From: Citrobacter amalonaticus
GTDB taxonomy: Bacteria; Pseudomonadota; Gammaproteobacteria; Enterobacterales; Enterobacteriaceae
Direction of reading: 5' to 3'
Assembly: GCA_028994555.1 (NCBI GenBank)
Contig: JARDVN010000001.1
Location: forward strand, 2,728,001-2,792,000
Length of the DNA stretch: 64,000 nucleotides
This document shows, one piece after another, positions 1-8,441 of this stretch. Numbering within the stretch: the stretch's first letter is position 1; each line of letters starts with the position of its first letter. Both the position numbers and the translations under genes were made by a program. Below the pieces are notes generated by a model that was not told the origin of the DNA, searched no databases, and saw nothing but the letters and a program-made list of their open reading frames with translations.

Positions 1-204
1 GCAGACGCCGAAAAGAAAAGACTGCTTAAACAGGCCAATGATGCCATTGCCACATTGCAGGATGCCGTTGATTTCGACATGGCGACCGAAGAAGAAGCAC
101 TGCTGCTTACCGCATGGAAAAAATACCGCGTTTTACTGAATCGTATTCAACCGGAAGATGCGCCGGAAATTGTGTGGCCGGAGGTGCCTGGAAATGTGGC
201 GTGA
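1..204 (+). CDS. Phage tail fibre assembly protein (Tfa family), C-terminal part
   Basis: Reading frame 1 is open from the first base to a TGA at 202-204, giving 67 residues; the start lies outside the window. The segment is an acidic/basic helix followed by TEEE-ALLLTAWKKYRVLLNR and ends in WPEVPG. The TAWKKYRVLLNR stretch and the closing WP.VP are typical of the C-terminus of Tfa chaperones (Caudo_TAP family), which help tail fibres of Mu-, P2- and lambda-like phages fold. It overlaps the next gene, whose ATG is at 194. I infer that the fibre gene lies just to the left of the window. Confidence 0.85.
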   Translation, partial: ADAEKKRLLKQANDAIATLQDAVDFDMATEEEALLLTAWKKYRVLLNRIQPEDAPEIVWPEVPGNVA

Positions 205-920
205 AGCACGTCTGGCCTTCACGGATTCTGTTGCTGCGCTGAACTGTTCGATCGTCCCTGCGCATCCGTGGATTTATGGGCTGGGACAGCAGACAGCAAA
301 CGGGGCATATCTCAGTCCGGTTAATGCTGTTCGCTATCTTGCTGAACGCCTGGCCGGAACAGGGGGGGAATGTGGACGTGGTGATTATGATGGTCACCGG
401 ACAGACACAGGAAAACTTTATGGCCAGCCTGAATAACCTGGTCGGGATTTTCCCCGCCCCGGCATTCACGCAGGTCAAACGGCTGGCGCAATCCGCCGCA
501 GCGTTGGCTATTGAAAAGATGCAGATCCCTGCGAAAACCGCCGCTGCGTTACCGGCGTCCATTCCGCTGTCTGTACCAACCAGCAGGGCAGCTTTATCTG
601 CTGCGGCAATCAGCCAGGCACAAAAGGCGGCGGGTACCGGGTTTGATATCGAAGGGCTGAAAAAACAGCTGGGCGAGTTCACGCAGCTGCGTGACCAGCT
701 TATCAGTGATGTGGCCAGCGGCCTGAATGATTTACAGGGGAAGAGTGCCAGAGTGTGGGTTTTTACTGCCAGCGGAGACACCGGTACCACGTTACTGGAA
801 CTGGTGAAGGACATTCCGCAGCAGTCTGCCGTTTACACCGCTGCCATGATGCTGGTTGGCGATAATCTTGATGGAATAAAGGGAATGATTCATGACTTCG
901 ATCCCGACACTGGCGCTTAA
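194..920 (+). CDS. Prophage tail/baseplate-operon protein of unknown function
   Basis: Start chosen at the ATG overlapping the Tfa stop, giving MWREARLAF. The frame breaks at the G7 run 362-368; with one G removed it reads AGTGGNVDVVIMMVTGQ without interruption and gives 241 residues ending at TAA 918-920. Features are a predicted hydrophobic strand or helix around residues 60-70, an Ala/Ser/Pro-rich linker (about 95-130) and a C-terminal GDTGTTLLELVKDIPQQSAVYTAAM stretch interrupted only by ordinary residues. The position between Tfa and the baseplate genes suggests a virion or DNA-circularisation-type protein, but I recognise no family firmly. It overlaps the next gene by 29 bp, as phage structural operons often do. 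Confidence 0.6.
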
Positions 921-1437
921 TGGCGAGGCCATCCAGCTGAAAAATATGCGGGTGACCGTTTCACAGCAATTTCAGGATAAAGATCAGTCCGGCCAGACCA
1001 GTGCCACAACAAAATCAGAGCAGGGAGCAAAGGGAAAGGAACTGCGGATCAGCGGTGAAATACCTTTTAAACAGCCTGAAATACTCAAGCGTATTTTTGA
1101 GCTGGCCAGTGCTACCGATGCCAGTGGTAATCGTCAGAAGTACCGCGTGGCGCATGAAGTTGCCCGTGCTGTTAATTTTCGTGAAGCAACGTTCAGCGGG
1201 ATGCTGGATGCACCCCAGCAGGACGGGAAAATGTCCTGGATGGTGACATTCACACTGGCGGAACATATCAGCGTGCAGGAAAAGCGAGAAGCCAGGGCAA
1301 CAGGTAAGACGACCGCAAAAAAACAGACTGCCGGTAGTGCGGGACAGTCCGGTGGCCAGTCTGCCGGAGAAGATGAAGAAAAACTGACGTGGTTTGAACG
1401 CAAGGTGCTGAAGCCCGTCAATGATGCTTTGGGTTAA
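892..1437 (+). CDS. Phage baseplate-complex protein
   Basis: 181 residues from ATG 892, preceded by an AAAGGGAA ribosome-binding site, to TAA 1435-1437. The protein is a compact beta-rich domain (about residues 1-130: NGEAIQLKNMRVTVSQQF ... KGKELRISGEIPF) followed by a Lys/Gly/Ser linker (about 138-162) and a short amphipathic tail ending WFERKVLKPVNDALG. This pattern (a small beta domain upstream of the hub gene, with a flexible C-terminus) is seen in baseplate-complex proteins of contractile-tail prophages of enterics. It is intact. Its stop overlaps the ATG of the hub gene (TAATG), so translation is probably coupled. Function is inferred from sequence feel and position only. Confidence 0.55.
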   Translation: MTSIPTLALNGEAIQLKNMRVTVSQQFQDKDQSGQTSATTKSEQGAKGKELRISGEIPFKQPEILKRIFELASATDASGNRQKYRVAHEVARAVNFREATFSGMLDAPQQDGKMSWMVTFTLAEHISVQEKREARATGKTTAKKQTAGSAGQSGGQSAGEDEEKLTWFERKVLKPVNDALG

Positions 1438-3140
1438 TGATGAAACCAGTAAAACGCCTTTACCTTTCAACGGATGAAGTTCACCTGGTGGATGCCAGCC
1501 TGGTACTGGAGCTGAACAGCTGCGGCCGGGGCTTCATCACCGCAGAGACAACAACCGATTACACCGGAAAACTGGTGCGGCTGGATGTGGGGTATACCGA
1601 TCTGCTTTTGCGGTGGTTTACGGGGTATGTGGAGCGATCGCAGCCCGCTGAAAACGGTTTTCAGCGTCTGTTCATTCGTGAGCTGGTAGGTGTGTTTGAA
1701 AGGATGTGGCCATGTTCGTTTCAACACCCGACTTTGCGTGAAATTGCGGGCTGGCTGGAAGAAAATAGCGGGATCACGGTCAGTGTGCCTGATGCACAGT
1801 ACAGCGATACCCCCATCCCACATTTTACCCATAACGGTACTGGTTATCAGTTGCTGAACAATCTGGGCAGGGCGTTCAGTATCCTGGATTACATCTGGTA
1901 CCAGTTGCCTGATGGTTCGCTTTACGTCGGCGGCGCAGAAAAGTCATTGTTTGCCGGTCGTCCCGTAGAAATCCCGTCAGAGTTCAGCCAGGGGGCTGCT
2001 GGCGGTAACTCTGTGACATTACCAGTGATCCAGACTATGCGGCCAGGGGTGGAGATGAACGGTGAACGCGTGACTAAAGTTCACCTGACTAATGACACGA
2101 TGGCGATCACATGGACGCCGAGAAACCGCGCAACGGGTAAACCTTTACAGAAAACACCGGCGCAACGGCAGATTGAAAGCCATTACCCGGAACTGGCATC
2201 CGGGCTTCATTTGCCAAAGATGGCCAGAGTCATGGCGCATTCAGAGCCAGTAAAAAGCGGTAACTTTGCCGATCCCTTCCGTCCACGTTATGCCGTGGAC
2301 GTGCAGCTGCTTGACGCAGACGGAAATCCGGACAATCAGACGCCTGTTTATTCAGCGGTGCCGCTGCCGGTACCAATGGCCGGGAATGATTCAGGTATGT
2401 TTCAGTTCCCGCCAGAAGGGACGCTGGTTGAGGTCGCATTCACAGGAGGCCGACCGGATAAACCCTTTATCAGGCAGACGCTGCCGGATGGCACCAGTCT
2501 GCCGGACGTTAAACCCGGTGAGCAATTGCAGCAGCAGCGGGAAGAAGTTTCCCAGCGGGTGACTCAGGCAGGAGACTGGGTAAGACAGACCGATCAGACC
2601 ATCAGTGAAACATCGATGGTGCGAACCGTAAAAGCCGATACGGAACAGCGCGAACTGGTCAGCCGTGAAACCACGGTGAAAGCCACGGATAAAACCACGG
2701 TACTGGGAACCACCACATTGCTGGCCGGAGCCATCCAGCAGGTAAGTGCCGGTGATTATAGCCAGGCGGTGAAAGGTAACAGGCTGGCCAGTATTGAAGG
2801 AAACGAAGAAACGGACATAGCAGGACAGCAGTCCACTAAAGTGGGCGGTGCTGTAGCCGTGGAGGTTGGCGAAAGCCTGACAGAGAAAATTGCCGCACTG
2901 CGTAAATCAGTGGCCGCTGGCGGTCAGCAGGTCATGGGGGCAACTGTCCATATTGGCAGTGAGAGTATCAACGCCCTGACCATGATGTTGGATACCATTG
3001 ATTTACTGGCAGAACTGGCACAGCAATGCGCGAGCCATTCGCACCCCACCGTTGGGACGCCAACTAATGCCGACGCGTTCACACAGACGGCGACGAAAGC
3101 CGGGCAGACCCGGAGCAAGTACCAGAATATAATTGCCTGA
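1437..3140 (+). CDS. Phage baseplate hub/spike protein (gpD/gpP plus gpV-like)
   Basis: 567 residues, intact; ATG at 1437 or 1440. The N-terminal half (about 1-265) looks like a late-control gpD/Mu gpP hub: beta strands, then GYTDLLLRWFTGYVERSQ and a ring domain with GTGYQLLNNLGRAFSILDYIWYQ split by ordinary loops. Residues about 280-365 have the OB-fold layout of gpV/gp5 spikes (RYAVDVQLLDADGNP ... GTLVEVAFTGGRPDKPF). The C-terminal part is repetitive beta-helix-like sequence (AGAIQQVSAGDYSQAVKGN) and holds HSHPTVGTP, an HxH tip motif. It would sit at the tail tip and pierce the outer membrane. It is the last gene of the phage operon and is followed by a terminator. Confidence 0.75.
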   Translation: MMKPVKRLYLSTDEVHLVDASLVLELNSCGRGFITAETTTDYTGKLVRLDVGYTDLLLRWFTGYVERSQPAENGFQRLFIRELVGVFERMWPCSFQHPTLREIAGWLEENSGITVSVPDAQYSDTPIPHFTHNGTGYQLLNNLGRAFSILDYIWYQLPDGSLYVGGAEKSLFAGRPVEIPSEFSQGAAGGNSVTLPVIQTMRPGVEMNGERVTKVHLTNDTMAITWTPRNRATGKPLQKTPAQRQIESHYPELASGLHLPKMARVMAHSEPVKSGNFADPFRPRYAVDVQLLDADGNPDNQTPVYSAVPLPVPMAGNDSGMFQFPPEGTLVEVAFTGGRPDKPFIRQTLPDGTSLPDVKPGEQLQQQREEVSQRVTQAGDWVRQTDQTISETSMVRTVKADTEQRELVSRETTVKATDKTTVLGTTTLLAGAIQQVSAGDYSQAVKGNRLASIEGNEETDIAGQQSTKVGGAVAVEVGESLTEKIAALRKSVAAGGQQVMGATVHIGSESINALTMMLDTIDLLAELAQQCASHSHPTVGTPTNADAFTQTATKAGQTRSKYQNIIA

Positions 3141-3152
3141 CCATGACCACAC

Positions 3153-3177
3153 GCCCGCATAATGCGGGCTTTTTTTA
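3153..3177 (+). terminator. Rho-independent terminator of the phage tail operon
   Basis: The inverted repeat CCCGCAT-AATGCGGG (3154-3168) is followed directly by CTTTTTTT, 13 bases after the hub gene stop. Confidence 0.85.
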
Positions 3178-3689
3178 TACCCATCCTCAGACGCAGCAGA
3201 ACGCGTTCTCAGCACTTAAAACAACAAATTAACCCAACGCAACACATATAAAAGATCGTGCGCATGGCGCTGCGCAGGCGCAGTGATGCACCGACAAAAT
3301 AAATCTTTCGCAGACAAAAACGGCGCTACACCGCACCCGCCTGCGGTTTCTGGATCTGGAAATTTTTTCAGTTTTATTTTTCTACAAACCAGAGCGCCAG
3401 ACCGCACCATTACTGGCGGCTTTGCGGAGAACAGAAACTGAAATGATTGAAAGAAATTTCATTTTTTTTCAGTAAAAAGGATCTGTGAAGGATCGTTGTG
3501 AAGCCACAACCTACAGAATATAAAAGAAAAATTAAATTTTAGGCGGTGTATGTGGATCGTTGGGCGGTAAGCCTGACATCATAGAGATAAGCCCGCTTGT
3601 AAGTGCTGGCGCGGGCTGCGCGTAAATTTATGAAGTCTTCACAACTGAAATTGATCAGCCATAGCGCTCAAAGGTAGCATGCGTATGCA
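3178..3689. other. Non-coding gap between prophage tail operon and accessory operon
   Basis: About 510 bases without a convincing gene; short open frames on the minus strand have phage-gap composition and no ribosome-binding site. It holds several small hairpins: CTGCGC-AG-GCGCAG near 3272-3285, ACCGCA-N6-TGCGGT near 3331-3348, GTTGTG-AAGC-CACAAC at 3495-3510, and the repeat listed at 3590. GGATCGTTG occurs twice (3490-3498 and 3554-3562). No integrase, tRNA or clear attachment core is visible here, so I cannot say whether the prophage ends in this gap or further right. Confidence 0.5.
3590..3617 (-). terminator. Inverted repeat, possible terminator of the accessory operon
   Basis: AGCCCGC (3590-3596) pairs with GCGGGCT (3611-3617) around a 14-base loop. 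It lies 73 bases past the last gene of the minus-strand operon. On that strand it is followed by TTATCTCT rather than a clean T run, so termination activity is uncertain. Confidence 0.35.
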
Positions 3690-3854
3690 TTAACGTTTTT
3701 TAGGTGGTGGGGCTACTTGCTGCGTTTGCTGCGTTTGCCTTGGTGGTTGATAACCATTGTTCTGCTGATTTGGCCTACTCGATGGTTGATATCCCTCATT
3801 TATAGGTTGCCAGCCATCATACTTAGTATTGTTTGCCGGTTTTTCTTCAGCCAT
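3690..3854 (-). CDS. Small Pro/Gln/Asn-rich protein (54 aa) with WQP/YQP repeats
   Basis: ATG at 3854-3852 has GTGAGG eight bases upstream and begins 11 bases after the DUF6338-like gene. The frame runs 54 codons to TAA at 3690. The product starts MAEEKPANNTKYDGWQP, then carries three W/Y-Q-P units (WQP, YQP, YQP), a Gln-rich stretch and ends APPPKKR. It has no hydrophobic segment and is probably disordered and soluble. Small proteins with G-W/Y-Q-P repeats beside DUF6338 genes are something I believe occurs in other enterobacteria (from memory, unchecked). The coupling suggests a partner or cofactor of the upstream membrane protein. Function unknown. Confidence 0.7.
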   Translation of the reverse strand: MAEEKPANNTKYDGWQPINEGYQPSSRPNQQNNGYQPPRQTQQTQQVAPPPKKR

Positions 3855-3865
3855 TTTTTACCTCA

Positions 3866-4476
3866 CTATTGTTGGGGGGAATGCAATTTTACCTTAATAA
3901 ACTCAACACTTTCTATTTCATTAGTCAAGATTATTATGCCTAATGTATCAGCTAGTTCGTGATCGAAATCGCCATTCTCATCAAGCGCCCAATGTTTCTC
4001 AAGATAGATTTGTTCGGGTTCTGGACTATTGGATGCAAATGAGTCACTTCCATAAAAACCACCATATTTTTTACCGTTTTTTTAGTGTGACTAATACCCA
4101 GCAGCGTTGTCTGGTTGAGAAGAAGTAGTCCCAAGAGCGCCCTATAGGGTGAGGGAGAATATTTTTGACTTTTTCCCAGTTACGAATTTTTAGCAATGCA
4201 ACAGGTAATAGCACAGGTATTACAATTAAAACTAAAAAGTAAAAAATGTAATATAAAAAAAGGATGTTTCAAAAAAATGTCATTTGTTTCAATTAGATAA
4301 ATTGGTATTAAAAGAAATGAAAAATTTATGCAACTATATGAAACTACGTCAATTAAAACTTTTGATGTGTCCGAATCAACTGATGGGTGAAATAGTCTGT
4401 AAACTCGCATGCTGATAAATCCGGGCATAATGAATAGTACAAATAAAAACAATTTTCCCTTCTCTAAAATGTCCAT
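3866..4476 (-). CDS. DUF6338-like membrane protein, frame broken twice at homopolymers
   Basis: The ATG at 4476 opens MDILEKGKLFLFVLFIMPG. Two breaks, at A7 4255-4261 and T7 4077-4083 (plus-strand numbering), are each repaired by removing one base, giving 202 residues to TAG 3866-3868. The repaired protein has three hydrophobic segments (about 9-27, 47-66, 77-98), then a soluble C-terminal domain containing LKNGKKYGGFYGSDSFAS, a run of acidic residues and a final IIILTNEIESVEFIKV. This topology and the GGFYG turn match what I know of the DUF6338 family, whose function is unknown. It is 20 bases downstream of the HEPN gene stop. AT content is far above that of the core genes. Confidence 0.7.
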
Positions 4477-4496
4477 TTTAATTCCTTTCGCATAAA

Positions 4497-5522
4497 TTAA
4501 TCATCTTTATTCATCAAATCATGGTGATATCCACAAATTCCTCCAAAATCTTGTTCGTCTTGGGAAAGTGTTGTACCACAGATATAACATTCATTATAGT
4601 CAACTTCATAACCACACCACCGACATTTTTGCTCAGTCAGGATAAATGTGTCATGATTACAGTTAAAACATTCTTCATAAGTCGGTTCATCGCCATCAGG
4701 AGGCCAATAAAAAAACTCATCCTCAAAGACCTGCATAAGCAAAGGCGTAAATAAATTAATATTCCCGCATGCAACGCACAAATACTTAAAATCGCTTTCA
4801 AAATGTTCTACTGTCAGACCTTCTTCTAAACTATCTTGTGAGGCTTTTATAAGTTTAGAACCACATTTATCGCAGCAACATTCGGGTAAAAATTCCATCA
4901 TGCCTTCTGGAATGCCTGCATACTCCCATGTTGACCTACACTCATATAATTTAGAATTATAAAAAGTTTTGTGTTCCAGCATTGTTCTCCAAGAACTGCC
5001 TAAAACATCTTGTGGAATTTTATCAAGTTCATTTGTTATGAAACTTTCAAGAACTGGAAATAAATCGGCGACAAAACCAGCAAGTTCGCCGAAAGTGTTT
5101 TGAGGATGTAAGTGTTCAAGATGATTTCGGCAATCCTGAAGTTTTTCAATGGCTGGCCAATCAACTTCTATGTTGAATTTATGAAAGCGCTCCTTTATGC
5201 CACAAACATCAATAGTCGATTTTTTAAACTTTCCTTCAGGTTTCCATTCTACCCCACCTTTCCCATCGGGGTGGGGAAGCATTTTAGACGGTGGGTTATG
5301 TATTAGCGCATACGCATGCTCAGGCGTGTCAACAGATTTGGCGATTTTATATTTGAATAGTAATAATAAACCAGCGTAAAGATTACGTATGGATGAAAGA
5401 GTTCGCAATGAGTTATCAGGTTGTTGGGATAACTGGAAATCTTCAATCCCAAGTTGTATTGAAGCAATTGCGTTGTCATATAACTTATCCGCATCTAAGG
5501 TTAGTGAAGTTGTGTTACTCAT
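4497..5522 (-). CDS. HEPN-motif protein with three C-terminal zinc ribbons
   Basis: 341 residues, uninterrupted, start [12 protein letters not shown] at 5522. The N-terminal half is alpha-helical, with a hydrophobic helix at about 44-62 and the motif R132-N-H-L-E-H137, an Rx4H with a polar residue after Arg as in HEPN ribonucleases. The C-terminal half carries paired CxxC knuckles: C217/C220 with C249/C252, C285/C288 with C300/C303, and C312/C315 with C330 plus His333/334. Many HEPN proteins are RNases of toxin-antitoxin, Abi or CRISPR-linked defence; zinc ribbons could bind nucleic acid or a phage trigger. I recognise no named family, so ribonuclease activity is inferred from the motif alone. 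Second gene of the accessory operon. Confidence 0.65.
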   Translation of the reverse strand: MSNTTSLTLDADKLYDNAIASIQLGIEDFQLSQQPDNSLRTLSSIRNLYAGLLLLFKYKIAKSVDTPEHAYALIHNPPSKMLPHPDGKGGVEWKPEGKFKKSTIDVCGIKERFHKFNIEVDWPAIEKLQDCRNHLEHLHPQNTFGELAGFVADLFPVLESFITNELDKIPQDVLGSSWRTMLEHKTFYNSKLYECRSTWEYAGIPEGMMEFLPECCCDKCGSKLIKASQDSLEEGLTVEHFESDFKYLCVACGNINLFTPLLMQVFEDEFFYWPPDGDEPTYEECFNCNHDTFILTEQKCRWCGYEVDYNECYICGTTLSQDEQDFGGICGYHHDLMNKDD

Positions 5523-5596
5523 TGTTTGCTCTATCCTTAGTAAATAAAGTTGGATTACATATTATGAAAAAAAGTTGGTACATTCAATCAGTCATT

Positions 5597-6494
5597 TTAA
5601 AAGTTTTTTCCTGACCGCACTAATGCTTTTTCTTCGTTAAAGTAACCAAGTATATAATCTCTTATCTCTACACCTAATTTTTCACTTAAGTAAGGGATGT
5701 GGTATTCTGAAATATAAAATTGAATGTTACAATTATCTATGAAATCTTCTTCATAAAGTTCATGTTTTATGACTGGAGAGTAATTATATCTGTTTTGAAA
5801 GACAACATATGAAATATTGAAAATGTGTTCTTCTTTATAGGTTTTATTTTTGAATTTACTTAACAAAATATCTAACCCGTCAGGATTTGAACTTAGTAAA
5901 TCTTCAACTTCTTTACGATGTTTTTGTTCAAATAAATCAGTTAAGATATTTCTGTAGATAGGATTGATAGTACAAAGTGTAGTGGTTTTATCTAAACGAT
6001 GTAATGGTAAAACTATCTCACCATCCAAAAGTCCAAAGAATGCTTTATTGTGTTCATCATCGGTAAATCTTTCCAGTTGTATTGTGCAGTCTTTATCTTT
6101 CAGCTTTAACAATATGGCTTTGGCAAAATGAGAGTAATCATTGAAACTGATTTTCAATAGCTGTATTTTTTTAAGGTCATTTCTTCGTTTTTCTTCTTCT
6201 TTTTTTATCTAATGCTAGTTTATTCTGTCTGACGCTAAGTTTTACTTTAGTAAAACGAATGCATAAGTCTACAATGCCAAATAATATGGATGATAGTAAT
6301 GCACCAAATGAAAAGCCTATAATTGTTATTAATGTAATAGAAAGTTCATTAGGTATTTTAAATTGGCCTAGTTTGGGTTCTACTAAAACCCAGCAACCGA
6401 TGATTGAGCCAGCAATAATTAATAATCTTAGAGAGGAACGGAACGAAACTAAGTTAGTTAGGTGTGATAAAACGGTAGATAACGGGTCAGTCAT
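5597..6494 (-). CDS. Two-helix membrane protein with cytosolic domain, possibly SieB-like exclusion protein
   Basis: Start chosen at ATG 6494 (MTDPLSTVLSHLTNLVSF), seven bases after AGGAG. As given, the frame ends after a basic KKRRRKTKK tail; removing one base from the T7 run at 6200-6206 continues it as DKKEEEKRRNDLKKIQLLK into the next open frame, giving 298 residues to 5597. Two membrane helices lie at about 23-41 and 48-75, followed by a charged soluble domain of about 220 residues. Two N-terminal helices plus a cytosolic domain is the topology of SieB-type superinfection exclusion proteins, but I see no diagnostic motif. First gene of the operon. If the break is real, a short membrane protein and a separate 186-residue protein would be made instead. 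Confidence 0.55.
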
Positions 6495-6793
6495 GTAGGT
6501 GTCTCCTGACTTTTGGCTACAAATTATCACATTTTAGAGAAAGTAGCAGCCAAGTGAGATTAGTAAAATTTCATGAGAAAGTTCTGGGCAATAAGCATTG
6601 CGACAAATTTGCGACATTTATGATGATTTTATGTAAGTAACATTATGAAAAATAAGAAATATATTATATATATAAAAGCTATATTATATAGCTATTGCTA
6701 AAACGTTAACTTTTTGTGCCGAAGCAACTCTGGTTTACAATGGCCGTTCTCTAATTAGATGCGGTTAATGCGTCACAGGAATGAGGAAGCAGA
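6495..6793. promoter_or_regulatory. AT-rich divergent control region between accessory operon and mntR
   Basis: 299 bases with no gene. It should hold the promoters of the accessory operon (leftward) and mntR (rightward). TTGCGACA occurs twice as a direct repeat, 6598-6605 and 6609-6616, 11 bases apart (one helical turn). A perfect 17-bp palindrome, AGCTATA-TTA-TATAGCT, lies at 6677-6693. In E. coli the mntS small-protein gene and opgE lie left of mntR; I find no mntS reading frame here, so the accessory DNA probably begins at this point. Confidence 0.5.
6677..6693. repeat. Perfect 17-bp palindrome AGCTATA-TTA-TATAGCT
   Basis: Seven-base arms with a three-base centre, embedded in an AT run about 100 bases upstream of mntR. 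It could be a repressor operator or a recombination core; nothing identifies the binding protein. Confidence 0.6.
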
Positions 6794-7268
6794 ATGAGTC
6801 GTCGCGCAGGTATGCCAACAACAAAAAAAGTGACGCAGTTAGTGAATGTTGAGGAGCACGTCGAAGGGTTTCGCCAGGTTCGAGAGGCGCATCGTCGTGA
6901 ACTGATTGACGACTATATTGAGTTGATTTCTGACCTGATTATCGAGGTCGGCGAAGCGCGTCAGGTGGATATGGCGGCCCGGCTTGGCGTGTCTCAGCCG
7001 ACGGTGGCCAAGATGCTCAAGCGTCTGGCCTCGGTGGGACTGATCGAAATGATTCCCTGGCGCGGTGTTTTCTTAACCCCGGAAGGGGAGAAGCTGGCGC
7101 AGGAGAGCCGCGAACGTCATCAGATTGTCGAGAACTTTCTGCTGGTGCTGGGGGGTGAGCGCAGAGATTGCTCGTCGCGATGCCGAGGGAATGGAACATC
7201 ACGTGAGTCAGGAGACGCTGGACGCATTTCGTCTGTTTACCGAGCAGCACGGAACATCATCAGAATGA
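6794..7268 (+). CDS. mntR: Manganese-responsive transcriptional regulator MntR
   Basis: DtxR/IdeR-family repressor that binds Mn(II) and represses manganese uptake (mntH) while activating export. The N-terminal winged helix contains [20 protein letters not shown] (about residues 55-75), and the dimerisation domain follows. The G6 run 7150-7155 breaks the frame; with five G it continues [17 protein letters not shown] and ends EQHGTSSE at TGA 7266-7268. That gives 157 residues, about the E. coli length of 155. The preceding AGGAATGAGGA provides the ribosome site. Its stop overlaps the ATG of ybiR (ATGA), so the two are likely co-transcribed. Confidence 0.93.
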
Positions 7269-8376
7269 ATCTGCCTTTTTTTACGGGCGCTGAAACGCGA
7301 CCGTTTTTTTCAGCTACTGATTATCGTGGGTGTAGCGTTGAGTCTGTGGGTGCCGTTCACGCCCCGGACCTGGCCCGGTGCCATTGACTGGCATACCATT
7401 ATCACGCTGAGTGGTTTGATGCTGCTAACCAAGGGCGTTGAGCTGAGCGGCTACTTTGATGTGCTCGGTCGCAAAATGACCCGCCGGTTTGCCACTGAAC
7501 GCCGTCTGGCGATGTTCATGGTCCTGGCGGCAGCGCTGCTCTCGACCTTTCTGACTAATGACGTCGCGCTCTTTATCGTCGTACCACTCACCATCACCCT
7601 GAAGAAGTTGTGCGCGATACCGGTTAACCGACTAATCATCTTTGAAGCACTGGCCGTCAATGCCGGTTCACTGCTGACGCCGATCGGCAACCCGCAAAAT
7701 ATTCTGTTGTGGGGGGCGTTCCGGCCTCTCATTTTTAGCATTTATCAGCCAGATGGCGCCGCTTGCCGTTGTGATGATGTTGACGCTGCTGGTGATGTGC
7801 TGGTTTTGTTTTCCGGATAAGCCACTGTCGTACCACACCGGCACGCCTGCGCCGCAGTGGCAGCCGCGACTGGTATGGGGATGTCTGGGGTTGTATATCG
7901 TCTTTCTGACGGCGCTGGAACTCAAACAAGAACTGGTGGGGCTGGCGCTGGTGGCGCTAGGGTTTCTGCTGTTGGCGCGTCGTGTGGTGCTGAGTGTGGA
8001 CTGGACGCTGCTGCTGGTGTTTATGGCGATGTTTATTGATGTCCATTTACTCACGCAGTTGCCGGTTCTTCAGGGAGTGTTCAATCACGTCGGCACGCTT
8101 TCCGGGGCTGGCCTGTGGCTGACGGCGATTGGCCTGTCGCAGGTTATCAGTAATGTCCCTGGCACCATTTTGTTGTTGAACTATGTCCCTCCCACGGTAC
8201 TGCTGGCCTGGGCAGTGAATGTGGGTGGATTTGGTCTGTTGCCGGGATCGCTGGCGAATCTGATTGCTTTACGGATGGCGAATGATCGGCGCATCTGGTG
8301 GCGCTTTCATCTTTACTCGCTGCCGATGCTGATATGGGCGGCGTTGGTGGGGTATGGGCTGCTGCTGTTGAGATAA
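7265..8376 (+). CDS. ybiR: Inner membrane anion/sodium-type transporter YbiR
   Basis: Polytopic membrane protein of the ArsB/NhaD (ion transporter) superfamily with about 10-11 helices; substrate not established. Start ATG 7265 overlaps the mntR stop. Two breaks, at T7 7276-7282 and G6 7711-7716, are each one base too long. Repaired, the protein begins [18 protein letters not shown], contains the conserved [18 protein letters not shown] and [12 protein letters not shown] segments and the [12 protein letters not shown] re-entrant motif typical of this superfamily, and has 369 residues against about 372 in E. coli. The location downstream of mntR is conserved in enterics and suggests, without proof, a link to metal homeostasis. 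Confidence 0.88.
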
Positions 8377-8393
8377 TCCTGAACAAAATCAAT

Positions 8394-8426
8394 AAAAAAA
8401 GGGCGGAGAAATCATCCGCCCTTTTT
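8394..8426. terminator. Bidirectional terminator between ybiR and ldtB
   Basis: A7, then GGGCGGA-N7-TCCGCCC, then T5: a stem of seven G/C-rich pairs flanked by A and T runs, serving both convergent genes. Confidence 0.88.
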
Positions 8427-8441
8427 CTGTCCAGATCTGTA

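Noticed and set aside
3178..3689. Short minus-strand frames (64-86 codons) overlapping the phage operon end
   Set aside because: They overlap the hub gene or terminator, lack ribosome sites and show no recognisable sequence.
6541..6793. mntS (rybA) small-protein gene next to mntR
   Set aside because: No frame resembling the 42-aa MntS product was found on the minus strand.
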